DNA of 64,000 nucleotides, taken from Rossellomorea marisflavi (GTDB taxonomy: Bacteria > Bacillota > Bacilli > Bacillales > Bacillaceae_B). The notes under the pieces are model-generated. The model searched no databases. It was not told the origin of the DNA and saw only the letters and a list, made by a program, of their open reading frames with translations. The translations under genes were made by a program, and so were the position numbers. The stretch lies in the NCBI RefSeq assembly GCF_009806575.1, contig NZ_CP047095.1:538001-602000 (forward strand), given 5' to 3'. Within the stretch, counting starts at the first letter, position 1; each line of letters opens with the position of its first letter. Shown in pieces: positions 44,251 to 53,160 of the stretch.

Positions 44251-45141
44251 ATGAAATCATATCGTGCATCATTATGTGTGCTCATCGGGGCAAGCAGCTA
44301 CGGCATCCACGCCTCGGTTGTAAAGCTGGGTCTGGGAAAAGGCTATGCGGTCCCGGATATCACCGGACTTCAATATTTATTCGGCTTGGTGATGCTGTTC
44401 GCCGCCTTTTTATTCACACGCAAGGTGAAGATGACGGTCGGACAGGTGTCCGCACTCTTGGGAGTAGGGGTGTTTTTAAGTTTAACGGGGATTTTTTATG
44501 GCATGAGCCTCAGTCTCATCCCTGCGTCCATCGCCGTCGTGATGCTGTTCCAGTTCACCTGGATCGGAGTACTGATTGAAGCCCTCTATGTAAGGAAAGT
44601 ACCTTCAAAAAAGAAACTGGTTTCGGTCCTGCTTTTATGGATTGGTACGTTATTCGCCGGCGGCTTGGGTTCATCCCGGGGATTTGATTGGACTGGTAAC
44701 TCGCTCGGACTGTTGTATGGATTCGGTGCTGCCGTCACGTTTGCCTTATTTATGTTTTTCAGCGGGAAGGCAGCAAGAAGCCTACCAACCTTTCAAAAAA
44801 GCATGATGATTTCCTTGGGTGGCATACTGGTTGTGCTGGCGGTTTTTCAGCCATCTTTCATCCAACAGCCGTCCAAAATTATTGAAATGACGGATTTCGG
44901 CCTGCTGGTGGCCATTTTCGGGAACATCCTACCCGTTGTCTTCTTCGCCATTGGTACACCACATCTTGATTCAAGTATGTCGACGATCATGGGGGCAGCG
45001 GAGCTTCCAGCCGCCATCCTGGCTGCCATGTGGATCCTACATGAGCAGGTGGCCATCTTTCAATTTGCGGGGATCGCCCTGATTCTGGCAGGAATCATCA
45101 TTCCACAGATACAGACAAGACAAAAGAAGAGTTTTGGTTAA
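44251..45141 (+). CDS. EamA/DMT-family transporter
   Basis: The 296-residue membrane protein has ten predicted helices in two EamA repeats (about 5-140 and 150-292). Small residues pack the helices, and the substrate is not predictable. Drug/metabolite transporters export amino acids, nucleotides or drugs. The start follows a GGGACGGAAT sequence, a poor site. It is a single-gene unit with terminator 45142-45170. Confidence 0.82.
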   Translation: MKSYRASLCVLIGASSYGIHASVVKLGLGKGYAVPDITGLQYLFGLVMLFAAFLFTRKVKMTVGQVSALLGVGVFLSLTGIFYGMSLSLIPASIAVVMLFQFTWIGVLIEALYVRKVPSKKKLVSVLLLWIGTLFAGGLGSSRGFDWTGNSLGLLYGFGAAVTFALFMFFSGKAARSLPTFQKSMMISLGGILVVLAVFQPSFIQQPSKIIEMTDFGLLVAIFGNILPVVFFAIGTPHLDSSMSTIMGAAELPAAILAAMWILHEQVAIFQFAGIALILAGIIIPQIQTRQKKSFG

Positions 45142-45170
45142 AGCGCCGGATTGTTTCGGCGTTTTTTTCT
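45142..45170 (+). terminator. terminator after the EamA gene
   Basis: CGCCGGATTGTTTCGGCG forms a short stem (CGCCG/CGGCG) and is followed by seven T. Confidence 0.7.
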
Positions 45171-45227
45171 TTTAAAACCCTTTCAATTGTCGCAATTATT
45201 AAACCTTATTTATTTAACCGGCTTCCC

Positions 45228-45257
45228 TTTACAAAGGGGTGCAAAGGGCTTTATAAT
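45228..45257 (+). promoter_or_regulatory. promoter of the YitT-family gene
   Basis: The -35 is TTTACA (45228-45233) and the -10 is TATAAT (45252-45257), with an 18-bp spacer. Confidence 0.6.
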
Positions 45258-45313
45258 GCGCGTTGTTCAACTTTTTAAAGGCACGGATTATTCATATAAA
45301 GGAGGTTGCGGAG

Positions 45314-46162
45314 ATGCGGCAAAAGATTTTTTCATTCTTGATGATGAACGTCGGAGCATTGCTGGTTGCGGTCAACGTTCATTTTTTCCTATCACCCAAT
45401 GATTTAGCGACTGGAGGAGTGAGCGGTCTGTCGATTATCATGAATCACGTGTTCCCGGGTATGTCGCTTGGGCTCTTCATGATTCTCATCAATCTGATCT
45501 TGTTCGTGGTCGGCCTGATTTTCCTTGGCTTCAGTTTCGGGGCAAAAACGGTGTATGCAAGTTTCGCCCTGTCATTCTATGTTTGGCTTCTTGAGACGGT
45601 TGCACCGATCCATGCACCGCTATCAAATGATGTCCTGATCCAGCTCATCATCGGCCAATGCATCGCCGCAATCGGAATGGCCATCGTTTTTCATCAGGAC
45701 GCTTCCACCGGCGGGACCGATATCATCGCCATGATCCTGAACAAATACTTCAATATCGAAGTGGGGCGCGGGGTCCTGCTATCAGATTTGACCATCGCAC
45801 TTTCTTCTGCGATCCTATTCGGTCCACAGGTCGGGATGTACGCCTTCTTCGGGGTGATCCTGAATGGCTTGGTGATCGACTATGTACTCTCACAATTCAA
45901 TTCCAATAAAGAAGTGGTGATCATCAGCCGCCACAGCTCAGAGATCAAGTCGTATATCGTCCACGAGCTTGGAAAGGGTGCAACGGTCCATACGGCGACG
46001 GGTGCCTTCACTTCTGATGAGAAGGAAGTCATCACCACGATCTTGGGACGCAAGGATTATTCCCGGTTAAAGGGCTTCATCACGAAAACCGACAACAAGG
46101 CATTCATCACCGCCCATACGATGAATGAAATCCTTGGTCAGAACTTTAAACGTTTAGCATAA
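45314..46162 (+). CDS. YitT-family membrane protein with DUF2179 domain
   Basis: The 282-residue protein has five or six membrane helices (residues 5-190) and a C-terminal soluble DUF2179 domain (about 205-275, with VVIISRHSSEIKSYIV and ILGRKDYSRLKGFI). The family is common in Bacillus, with several paralogues per genome; the function is unknown and transport is suspected. ATG 45314 follows AAAGGAGG. An earlier in-frame start lies upstream of that site. Confidence 0.85.
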   Translation: MRQKIFSFLMMNVGALLVAVNVHFFLSPNDLATGGVSGLSIIMNHVFPGMSLGLFMILINLILFVVGLIFLGFSFGAKTVYASFALSFYVWLLETVAPIHAPLSNDVLIQLIIGQCIAAIGMAIVFHQDASTGGTDIIAMILNKYFNIEVGRGVLLSDLTIALSSAILFGPQVGMYAFFGVILNGLVIDYVLSQFNSNKEVVIISRHSSEIKSYIVHELGKGATVHTATGAFTSDEKEVITTILGRKDYSRLKGFITKTDNKAFITAHTMNEILGQNFKRLA

Positions 46163-46196
46163 GAAAAAGCCTGAGGAGCGCCCCTCAGGCTTTTTC
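46163..46196. terminator. bidirectional terminator
   Basis: AAAAAGCCTGAGG pairs with CCTCAGGCTTTTT around AGCGCC. It separates the YitT gene from the convergent DUF6241 gene. Confidence 0.88.
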
Positions 46197-46202
46197 ATAT
46201 GT

Positions 46203-46754
46203 TCATTCCGCTTGCTTGAAGTTATTCTGGATGAAGGCTTCTTCCTCTTCCTTATTCATGATGCCGTAGGCTTCTCCTACTGTGCCGCCTTGGAGGGTCC
46301 AAAAGTAGTTATGATCCTTGTCGATGCTAGAGAAATCTTCACTCTTCCACTTTTCGGCGATGTCTTGAAGTTTGTCTTTGTGATCGAAGGAAGAGGCATG
46401 AATGGTATCAAGAACGGTTTGGACGGTTTCTGGTATCATGGGGATGGCTCCCCATTTATCTTGTGAGCGGACTTTCTGGTGGGTCATTTTGTGCATGATG
46501 GAGACAATATCCTTTTCTTCGGCGTTTTCAGGGATCTTCAAGGTATATTCGATTCCTCCGATGGTACCTGTCTGCTCCCTGACTTCTTCTTCCTTGGTTG
46601 CGTAAGGTGAGTTTTTATCTTCAGGTTTTTCAGCTTTTGCTGGGTTTGCCTTCTCCTCGAAAGCCGATGCGTTCTCAAATATTTTATAAGCCCCGAACCC
46701 CACAAAGGCGGCTAGCCCTAGTGCAATAAGGGAGATGGTTAAGATTTTTTTCAT
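46203..46754 (-). CDS. DUF6241 domain membrane-anchored protein
   Basis: The 183-residue protein has an uncleaved signal-like anchor (residues 1-25) and an extracytoplasmic domain with SIMHKMTHQKVRSQDKWG and HNYFWTLQGGTVGEAYGIM segments. These match the DUF6241 family found in spore-formers. Its role is unknown. ATG 46754 follows ACCTGGAGG, and the longer frame lacks a site. The cloverleaf element lies about 125 bp upstream of it. Confidence 0.72.
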   Translation of the reverse strand: MKKILTISLIALGLAAFVGFGAYKIFENASAFEEKANPAKAEKPEDKNSPYATKEEEVREQTGTIGGIEYTLKIPENAEEKDIVSIMHKMTHQKVRSQDKWGAIPMIPETVQTVLDTIHASSFDHKDKLQDIAEKWKSEDFSSIDKDHNYFWTLQGGTVGEAYGIMNKEEEEAFIQNNFKQAE

Positions 46755-46877
46755 TCTCAGCCTCCAGGTAAGTTGGGTTGGGGTGTGTGGTTGATTGGGT
46801 GTTTGTTTGTAAATCATAGCAAAAAAATAACAAAAAAGCACTATTTTAAGTATAATTTACCATTTGTGAAACAAGTT

Positions 46878-47015
46878 GATTTTTGCCGTATTTCCAGCCG
46901 GAGGAGAAGGACCTTGGGATGAATGAATTCATCCCTGGTCCTTCTCCTCCGGCTGGACTTTTCAGCTTTGCTGAAAAGCGAGGGAACCTTGGTTCACTCG
47001 AATTCGGCAAAAATC
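46878..47015. other. 138-nt cloverleaf-forming element
   Basis: An 11-bp perfect outer stem joins GATTTTTGCCG (46878-46888) and CGGCAAAAATC (47005-47015). Three hairpins lie inside, one after another. H1 (46894-46956) has a 20-bp perfect arm, CCAGCCGGAGGAGAAGGACC, and an inner GGGATGAAT/ATTCATCCC. H2 (46958-46978) is CTTTTCAGC-TTT-GCTGAAAAG. H3 (46979-47000) is CGAG-G-GAACC-TT-GGTTC-A-CTCG. Together they make a four-way junction. It is non-coding on both strands. It may be a structured RNA or a mobile-element relic. Confidence 0.75.
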
Positions 47016-47041
47016 GCGTATACACAGCACTTATAAAGTGG

Positions 47042-47071
47042 TTGCCATATCATTCTGAATTGCCTTATAAT
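47042..47071 (+). promoter_or_regulatory. promoter of the RAxF-45 peptide gene
   Basis: The -35 is TTGCCA (47042-47047) and the -10 is TATAAT (47066-47071), with an 18-bp spacer. It lies 41 bp before the short gene. Confidence 0.6.
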
Positions 47072-47111
47072 AACATTATATTATGTGCTACCAAAAGGAG
47101 GTGGAATTGAG

Positions 47112-47225
47112 ATGAATCGTTCTGTAGGATTGCGTGGGAAGTATTTGGATTTTATTTACTACTGCCGTGCAATTTTTCATATTGTTGCGTTCAAGGGGAC
47201 ACGTATGCCCTTTTTTAGCAACTGA
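47112..47225 (+). CDS. RAxF-45 family peptide (37 aa)
   Basis: The frame encodes MNRSVGLRGKYLDFIYYCRA followed by IFHIVAFKGTRMPFFSN. The CRAIFHIVAFKGTRMPFF core is characteristic of the short RAxF-45 proteins of Bacillaceae, whose function is unknown. An unusually strong ribosome-binding site, AAAGGAGGTGG, precedes the ATG by 8 nt. A sigma-A-like promoter and a terminator on both sides show it is an independent transcription unit. It lies directly after the cloverleaf element. Confidence 0.72.
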   Translation: MNRSVGLRGKYLDFIYYCRAIFHIVAFKGTRMPFFSN

Positions 47226-47276
47226 ATATGAATACTGAACGGTAAGAGGTCTCAATTCCAATCACTTGATAGAACG

Positions 47277-47310
47277 GAAGGAGGGGGCGTTTTTCGCCTT
47301 CTTTTTTTAT
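47277..47310 (+). terminator. terminator after the RAxF-45 gene
   Basis: GGGGGCG-TTTT-CGCCTTC forms a stem extended by G-T pairs and is followed by seven T. Confidence 0.7.
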
Positions 47311-47328
47311 GCCTGATTAAGGATTAAG

Positions 47329-47358
47329 AAGCCGTGGACTGCTTATGCACGGCTTTTT
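47329..47358 (+). terminator. second terminator upstream of the ABC-F gene
   Basis: AAGCCGTG pairs with CACGGCTT across an 11-nt loop, followed by TTTG. It forms a tandem pair with 47277-47310. Confidence 0.7.
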
Positions 47359-47413
47359 GTCGTGGATCATGTGCCTCTTGCCGTATTAACGGATGAATGA
47401 AAGGAAGAGGAAT

Positions 47414-49282
47414 ATGATTATTTGCAGCGCACAACAGATCAGTAAAATGTACGGGGGCCATCCTGTTTTTGAGCAATTGACCTTTGAAATACCCCAGGGG
47501 GCGAGAATCGGTCTTGTGGGGAGGAATGGGACGGGTAAGACGACGCTATTCAAGCTTCTTGCAGGAACCGACACCCCTGACTCGGGGACGATTTCGATGA
47601 AAAAGAACGCAAAAATCGGCTATCTTGCCCAAATACCGGAGTATCCGGAAGGGACATTGGGAATCGACGTCCTGAAGTCGGCGTTCTCCGATCTCGTGGC
47701 CATCGGTGAAAAGCTCAAGGAGTTGGAAGGGAAAATGGGCGAAGGACACGGGGACCTGGACGCGATCCTTGAAGAATATGGACGATTCCAGGATCTCTTC
47801 AGCAATGAAGGAGGGTATGAGATGGAGGCGTCTATTGCCATGGTCGTGAATGGACTTGGGATCCAGGGACTTCTTGATAAAGAGTTTTCCTCCTGCAGTG
47901 GAGGCGAGCAGACGAAGCTATGCCTAGGATTCATCCTTCTTCAGGAACCGGACCTTCTCCTGTTGGACGAACCGACGAACCATCTTGATATCACCGCCGT
48001 CGAGTGGCTGGAGCACTTTTTGACCGACTATAACGGCACGGTGATGTGTATTTCCCATGACCGCTACTTTTTGGATCATGTGATCAATAAGGTGTACCAC
48101 CTTGAAGACGGGGAAATAACCATGTATCACACCGATTATTCGGGATTTGTGAAAGAAAAGGAAGAGAGGTTGATGATTGAATTCCAGGCCTATCAGGAGC
48201 AGCAGAAGAAAATCAAGAAAATGAAGGAGGCCATCAAGCGTCTGAGAGAATGGGCGAATCAGGCGAACCCTCCCAATGAAGGCCTTCACAAGCGGGCACG
48301 CAATATGGAAAGGGCCCTTGAGAGGATGGAGAAGCTGAAGCGTCCGGTGCTGGATCGCAGGAAGATGGGATTGGAGTTCGAAGGCGGTGATCGGAGCGGG
48401 AAAGTCGTGTTCTCCATGGAGGGTGCTTCAAAGTCCTTTGATGGACGCACTCTCTTCCATGACGCCCATATGGACCTTCGTTTCAAGGACCGCACCGCCA
48501 TCGTCGGACAGAACGGGACGGGGAAGTCGACCATCGTCAAGATCCTCCTGGGGGAGATGACCGCTGACGGCGGGGACGTGAAGATCGGTAGCAATGTGAA
48601 AATGGGGTATCTTTCCCAACATTTTGTGATGGCGGATCCTGAAGCCCGTCTCATCGACGCATTCCGGGATGAAGTGGCGGTGACGGAAGGAGAAGCGCGT
48701 CATATCCTTGCGCGGTTCATGTTTTATGGACCGAATGTGTTCCGGAAGGTTGGACAGCTGAGCGGCGGGGAAAAGATGAGACTGCGGCTTGCCCAGCTCA
48801 TGCACCAGGATCTCAACCTCCTCGTTCTCGATGAACCGACCAATCATCTCGACATCGATTCACGGGAGGTCCTGGAGGAAGCCCTTGAGGAGTTCAATGG
48901 TACGATCCTTGCTGTATCCCATGATCGCTATTTCCTCAACAAGCTATTCCAGAAAACGTACTGGATTCACGAAGGGCGGCTCTATTTCTTTGAAGGTCCA
49001 TACACCTGGGCCAAGGAAAAGCTCCAGGAGCAGATCCCGGTTGAGCGTCCATTGGAGAAAAAGGGTGCAGTGACAAAACCACGTGAAAAAGAAAAAAAGA
49101 TGGCAACAACTGACACCATCGAAGCAGAGCTTGAAGCACTTGAGACGGAAATTGCTTTGATTGAAGACCGTCTCCAGGCAGAAGAGGACCTTGGGGTGCT
49201 CCAGGAACTTCATGAAGAACTGGAACGGCTTGAAGAACAGAGGGAGCTTAAGTACATTCAATATGAAGAACAGCTATCGTGA
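47414..49282 (+). CDS. ABC-F family ATPase (ribosome-associated)
   Basis: The 622-residue cytosolic protein has two ABC domains. The first has Walker A GRNGTGKT (residues 36-43), signature CSGGEQTK (near 165) and Walker B LLLDEPTNHLD. The second has GQNGTGKST and LSGGEKMRLR. The linker between them is charged and helical (about 240-310). A C-terminal coiled coil (about 560-622) is present. The lack of membrane segments and the long linker identify ABC-F, which act on ribosomes in translation or antibiotic protection. It does not match YfmR or YkpA by sequence memory, so the subgroup is open. ATG 47414 has AAAGGAAGAGG. Confidence 0.8.
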   Translation: MIICSAQQISKMYGGHPVFEQLTFEIPQGARIGLVGRNGTGKTTLFKLLAGTDTPDSGTISMKKNAKIGYLAQIPEYPEGTLGIDVLKSAFSDLVAIGEKLKELEGKMGEGHGDLDAILEEYGRFQDLFSNEGGYEMEASIAMVVNGLGIQGLLDKEFSSCSGGEQTKLCLGFILLQEPDLLLLDEPTNHLDITAVEWLEHFLTDYNGTVMCISHDRYFLDHVINKVYHLEDGEITMYHTDYSGFVKEKEERLMIEFQAYQEQQKKIKKMKEAIKRLREWANQANPPNEGLHKRARNMERALERMEKLKRPVLDRRKMGLEFEGGDRSGKVVFSMEGASKSFDGRTLFHDAHMDLRFKDRTAIVGQNGTGKSTIVKILLGEMTADGGDVKIGSNVKMGYLSQHFVMADPEARLIDAFRDEVAVTEGEARHILARFMFYGPNVFRKVGQLSGGEKMRLRLAQLMHQDLNLLVLDEPTNHLDIDSREVLEEALEEFNGTILAVSHDRYFLNKLFQKTYWIHEGRLYFFEGPYTWAKEKLQEQIPVERPLEKKGAVTKPREKEKKMATTDTIEAELEALETEIALIEDRLQAEEDLGVLQELHEELERLEEQRELKYIQYEEQLS

Positions 49283-49299
49283 AAGGGAGGAAGCATATC

Positions 49300-50247
49300 A
49301 TGGAGGCAAAAGTGGTGATTGTAGGTGCAGGTTTATCGGGAATCATGGCGGCACGGACTCTTGTGGAAAGAGGGGTAACAGACATCCTCCTCGTTGAAAA
49401 GAGCAGGAGCGTGGGGGGGCGACTCGCAACGAGGCGGATCGGAGAAGGGAAGGCAGATCACGGTGCCCAGTTCTTCACGGTGCGCTCCCCGAAATTAGAG
49501 AAAGAAGTAGAGTCTTGGCTTCAGAAGGGATGGGTCCGCCGTTGGTTCGGTGATGCCCATCCACGGTACACCGGTACGGAAGGCATGAATGCCCTTGCCA
49601 AGAATCTGGCAGCAGGGCTACCCGTGCGTTTGAATACCAAGATCCTTTCCATCACGGAACATCCTGATGGATGCGAGTTGAAGCTTGAGGAAGGCGGGGT
49701 GATCAAAGCCGATCACGTGCTCATCACCGCCCCGGCACCCCAGGCAGCGGAGTTGATTGGGATAGAAGTCCCTGTCACTTTCCGTCCCTGCCTCGTTGGG
49801 TTGCTGACACTTGGTGGTCCTTCCCTTCTTCCGGCGCCAGGGCATCTGGATGGGGGCAGCCTGCCACAAGGAGTAGAACGGATCGTCGACCATAAGGCAA
49901 AGGGGATATCCTCTACGCCCGTATTATCTATCTATATGACAGGGGAATGGAGTGAGGAGCATTTCTCCGAATCAGATGAAAAGGTCCTTGCCCTCATCAC
50001 GGATCTCGTTCGACCATTTTTGGGAGATGGAAGTAAAGGTAACGGCAGCCAGGTGAAAAGGTGGAAGTACGCCGAAGCGGCTGAAGTCATCAATCAACCT
50101 TTCCTAGAGGCGGGCAAAAGGACGGTCCTGTGTGGGGATGCGTTTTTGACGAAAGAAGATGAATCCGGTAAAACACGTTTTGAGAGCGCCTATCTCTCGG
50201 GAAAATCTTCTGGTGAATTCCTTGCTGATCGCGTAGGCGAATCCTGA
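49300..50247 (+). CDS. FAD-dependent amine-oxidase-type oxidoreductase (renalase-like)
   Basis: The 315-residue protein has the N-terminal dinucleotide-binding motif VVIVGAGLSGIMAA (near residues 5-18) and GGRLATRR with DHGAQFFT soon after, typical of renalase-like NAD(P)/FAD proteins. A second FAD contact, VLCGDAFLTKEDESGKTRFE, is near residue 275. The substrate is not known; the family includes beta-NADH oxidases. ATG 49300 follows AGGGAGGAAG. It begins 17 bp after the ABC-F gene, so an operon is likely. Confidence 0.78.
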   Translation: MEAKVVIVGAGLSGIMAARTLVERGVTDILLVEKSRSVGGRLATRRIGEGKADHGAQFFTVRSPKLEKEVESWLQKGWVRRWFGDAHPRYTGTEGMNALAKNLAAGLPVRLNTKILSITEHPDGCELKLEEGGVIKADHVLITAPAPQAAELIGIEVPVTFRPCLVGLLTLGGPSLLPAPGHLDGGSLPQGVERIVDHKAKGISSTPVLSIYMTGEWSEEHFSESDEKVLALITDLVRPFLGDGSKGNGSQVKRWKYAEAAEVINQPFLEAGKRTVLCGDAFLTKEDESGKTRFESAYLSGKSSGEFLADRVGES

Positions 50248-50300
50248 ATAGGCATCCCCCATTAACTGCACACTAAAGAAAAAAAGAGGCAGGGATTGGA

Positions 50301-50810
50301 ATGGACCTACAGCTGCAACGAGCTGAACAGAAACAGATCGAAACCATTATGGACATCTATGTGCGTTGTCGGGAAGAGTTGGAACAACAAGGCCTTCTCC
50401 AATGGGGAGATCATTATCCGAGCAGGGAGTACTTCCTTCGCGAAATCAAGGCGGGAAGTCTTTATATCCTTTTGGCCGACGGAGTCATTGCAGGATGTGT
50501 GACACTGAATGAATGGCAGTCTCCTGAATGGGCTGATATTTCCTGGAAGTATGATGACGAGTGGGTCGTGCACGCCTATTTCCTCGATCCTGTTTACCAG
50601 GGGCAGGGATTGGGGTCTGCTTTCTTGAGCGAGTGTGAATCCCTGGCGGCCACCAAAGGGTATAAGAGTATAAGGCTTGATGCCTATGGAAGGAATAAAG
50701 GGGCAAATGTCCTGTATGAAAAGAATGGGTATGAATTTCGAGGTTCAATCCGCTTCACGTCCCGTCCTGAAGGCCATCAGGAATATCACTGCTACGAAAA
50801 ACGCCTGTAA
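50301..50810 (+). CDS. GNAT-family N-acetyltransferase
   Basis: The 169-residue protein has the acetyl-CoA loop VYQGQGLGSAFL (near 101-112) and a C-terminal YEKNGYEFRGSIRFTSR segment. The acceptor substrate is not predictable. The start follows AGAGGCAGGG at 7-9 nt. It lies 53 bp after the FAD protein and 82 bp before nos. Confidence 0.85.
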   Translation: MDLQLQRAEQKQIETIMDIYVRCREELEQQGLLQWGDHYPSREYFLREIKAGSLYILLADGVIAGCVTLNEWQSPEWADISWKYDDEWVVHAYFLDPVYQGQGLGSAFLSECESLAATKGYKSIRLDAYGRNKGANVLYEKNGYEFRGSIRFTSRPEGHQEYHCYEKRL

Positions 50811-50892
50811 TGCAATCCGTCCCAAAGGAAAAAGTCCTATTGGAATGGTATACTAACAGGTACAGTAAAGAAGCAAGGATGAGATACTATTG

Positions 50893-51960
50893 ATGCCACT
50901 CCTGGATGAAGCACAGGCCTTTTTGATACAGTTTTATCATGAATCGGAGAAAAGCGGAACGGACCTTAAGGAAAGGTTGCGTGAAGTAAGGGAAGAAATT
51001 GATTCCACGGGTACCTATACCCATACGAAAGAGGAATTGACGTTCGGTGCAAAGCTTGCCTGGCGTAACAGCAACCGGTGCATCGGACGATTGTTCTGGA
51101 ATTCCCTCCAAGTGTTCGACCGTCGGGATGCCACCACGGAAGAAGAGGTGCTGGGCGCTTTGGAAGCCCACCTGGAGTATGCGACAAACGGCGGGAAGAT
51201 CCGACCGACCATCACGGTATTCAGACCGTCTGAATGTGACGAAGAGGACATCCGCCTTTGGAATCACCAGCTGGTTCGATATGCGGGGTATGAGGACGGA
51301 AGGGGGGACCCCCATTCCATCGAATTCACCCAAAAATGCAGGGCACTGGGATGGGAAGGAGAAGGAACGGATTTTGATGTCCTGCCTCTTGTCGTCCAGA
51401 TCGGCGACCGTTCGCCTGTCTGGAGGTCTATTCCACAAGATCTAGCCCTCGAAGTGCCGCTCCGACACCCTGAATATCCATGGTTCGGGGACCTGGGGCT
51501 GAAATGGTACGGGGTTCCCCTCATATCGGATATGGAACTCAAAGTCGGAGGTATTTCCTATAAAGCAGCCCCGTTCAATGGCTGGTATATGGAAACGGAA
51601 ATAGGAGCCCGGAATCTCGCAGACGAGACGCGCTACAATCTTTTGCCCAAAGTGGCAGGTCATATGGGACTGGATACATCCAGAAACATCACGCTTTGGA
51701 AAGATAAAGCCCTTATTGAGCTGAATATTGCCGTCCTCCATTCCTTCAAAGAACAAGGGGTCAACATTGTGGATCACCACACGGCAGCCCAGCAGTTCCG
51801 CCTTTTTGAAGAAAATGAAAAAAAGGCAGACCGGAAAGTCACAGGTGATTGGACATGGCTGATTCCGCCCGTATCACCGGCCACGACGCATATCTTTCAT
51901 AAGGAATACGATAACACGTGGAAATCCACCAACTACTTTTATCAAAAAAAGCCTTACTGA
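50893..51960 (+). CDS. nos: bacterial nitric oxide synthase, oxygenase domain
   Basis: The 355-residue cytosolic heme enzyme makes NO from arginine using electrons from general reductases. The heme-ligating Cys63 is in [13 protein letters not shown], and the arginine-binding Glu lies in [10 protein letters not shown] near residue 235. As in other Bacillus NOS there is no reductase domain. The length matches (about 360). The start is ATG 50893, three nt after a TTG; the ribosome-binding site is poor (AAGGATGAG). NO protects against oxidative stress and some antibiotics in Bacillus. Confidence 0.93.
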   Translation: MPLLDEAQAFLIQFYHESEKSGTDLKERLREVREEIDSTGTYTHTKEELTFGAKLAWRNSNRCIGRLFWNSLQVFDRRDATTEEEVLGALEAHLEYATNGGKIRPTITVFRPSECDEEDIRLWNHQLVRYAGYEDGRGDPHSIEFTQKCRALGWEGEGTDFDVLPLVVQIGDRSPVWRSIPQDLALEVPLRHPEYPWFGDLGLKWYGVPLISDMELKVGGISYKAAPFNGWYMETEIGARNLADETRYNLLPKVAGHMGLDTSRNITLWKDKALIELNIAVLHSFKEQGVNIVDHHTAAQQFRLFEENEKKADRKVTGDWTWLIPPVSPATTHIFHKEYDNTWKSTNYFYQKKPY

Positions 51961-51962
51961 CA

Positions 51963-51996
51963 AAAAAGCCGCTCACAACATCGTGAGCGGCTTTTC
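51963..51996. terminator. terminator after nos
   Basis: AAAAGCCGCTCAC pairs with GTGAGCGGCTTTT. It is symmetrical enough for both strands. Confidence 0.88.
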
Positions 51997-51999
51997 TCA

Positions 52000-52236
52000 T
52001 TACATGGAATAAGGGGGGCGTTTGGATACTTCATAATAGCGATACCAAAACCGGAACTCATCAAACAGGGTAGAACGGTCGAATGAAAAGTGCTCGAAGA
52101 AATCCTCCAGTAGCCACATCTCGGCGTCATCCAATATTCCCGTCACGAACAAGGGCGTCCGGAAGCGTTTATATAAGTCTTCATGCCCATAATAGTGAAA
52201 CAAGTCTTCCACCTGTTGCTCCGTCAATCCGATCAC
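52000..52236 (-). CDS. small acidic protein of unknown function
   Basis: The 78-residue protein is rich in aromatic and acidic residues (DDAEMWLLEDFFEHFSFDRS near 36-55). No family is recognised. The start is uncertain: GTG 52236 has AAAGG close by, and TTG 52227 has better spacing. About 200 bp of non-coding DNA upstream (52237-52440) holds only an inverted repeat GGTACAA...TTGTACC (52300-52320) and the terminator of the anti-sigma gene. Confidence 0.5.
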   Translation of the reverse strand: MIGLTEQQVEDLFHYYGHEDLYKRFRTPLFVTGILDDAEMWLLEDFFEHFSFDRSTLFDEFRFWYRYYEVSKRPPYSM

Positions 52237-52397
52237 ATCCTTTTGGATAGTTTCTCATGTGAAGACGGTATTTATGCTGTTAAAGTGAAAATGGGTCATG
52301 GTACAAGCACAGGTTGTACCACTTGCATAGAATACATTATGTGAAGCCACTCCTTTCATCTTCACACTGGGGGACACCGCCGTCCCCCTCATTACAT

Positions 52398-52432
52398 AAA
52401 GAAAAAGAGCTCAGACCGCGCTGAGCTCTTCT
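52398..52432 (-). terminator. terminator of the sigma/anti-sigma operon
   Basis: AAGAGCTCAG pairs with CTGAGCTCTT and is followed by TTT-C-TTT on the minus strand. Confidence 0.85.
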
Positions 52433-52440
52433 TTTGATTC

Positions 52441-53160
52441 TTAAATATCTGCTGCAAGGACGATTTCCCCTTGGGGCAGCTCGCTATTGGCATCGGGTTC
52501 AAGGGACACGGCCACTTGATCCCAATCTTTTTCAGTGAATTCTTCATTGAATTTGAAGATGACCGATCCTTTACCATCACCGCTCGTGACGAAGGTTCCT
52601 GCACGTTCGGGCTTTTCATCCTTGATGAGCCAGACCTGGTACACTTCCTTATCGGAGAGTTTCGCAAGGTCCGAAGCCTGCACGACCATGCTGGTTTGCT
52701 TTCCTTGCTTGATGATGCTCGCGGTTCCCCTGCCTTCTCCGCTGACAGGAGCAAGCTCTGCGTACTCGACCACCTCATCGATCGTGGCTTCCTCCACCAC
52801 ACGCTTTTGATCTTCAAGCTGGGTGAAGAGGTAGGCGTTGCCGATGATGGACAGGGCCAGTGCGGCAGCGATGGATGGGAAAATCCATGGCCGTCTGCGT
52901 TTTTGACGTGGAGCTGCAGCCGGTTCTTGTTTCTCCTCAGAATCATTCAGTATACGGGCGAATACTCTGTCCTCAAGGTCGGTTGGAGGTTCGACCGGCT
53001 CAGATGAGTAGGGCAGATACCCGGCTACCGATTCAAGCTCGTTCAGGAACTCCTGGCAATCCGTACAGGAGGCAAGGTGCTTCTCGAACGCTGCTTTTTC
53101 AAGTTCAGATAAATGACCGTTGTAGTAATCCAGTATGTGATCGCATTGATGTTGAGTCAT
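52441..53160 (-). CDS. anti-sigma factor (zinc-finger, RskA-like)
   Basis: The 239-residue membrane protein has an N-terminal anti-sigma zinc domain with HLASCTDC (Hx3Cx2C, about 32-39), one membrane helix (about 88-108, PSIAAALALSIIGNAYL) and an extracytoplasmic C-terminal RskA-type domain with YQVWLIKDEKPERAGTF near 180. It is predicted to hold the ECF sigma factor encoded upstream and to release it upon an envelope signal. The start overlaps the sigma stop (ATGA), so translation is coupled. ATG 53160 has AAAGGAGG. Confidence 0.85.
   Translation of the reverse strand: MTQHQCDHILDYYNGHLSELEKAAFEKHLASCTDCQEFLNELESVAGYLPYSSEPVEPPTDLEDRVFARILNDSEEKQEPAAAPRQKRRRPWIFPSIAAALALSIIGNAYLFTQLEDQKRVVEEATIDEVVEYAELAPVSGEGRGTASIIKQGKQTSMVVQASDLAKLSDKEVYQVWLIKDEKPERAGTFVTSGDGKGSVIFKFNEEFTEKDWDQVAVSLEPDANSELPQGEIVLAADI

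Noticed and set aside
52243-52380. Short Cys/His-containing frame on the minus strand upstream of the 78-residue gene
   Set aside because: About 33 codons, with a ribosome-binding site badly spaced from any start. The inverted repeat there is more likely to be regulatory.
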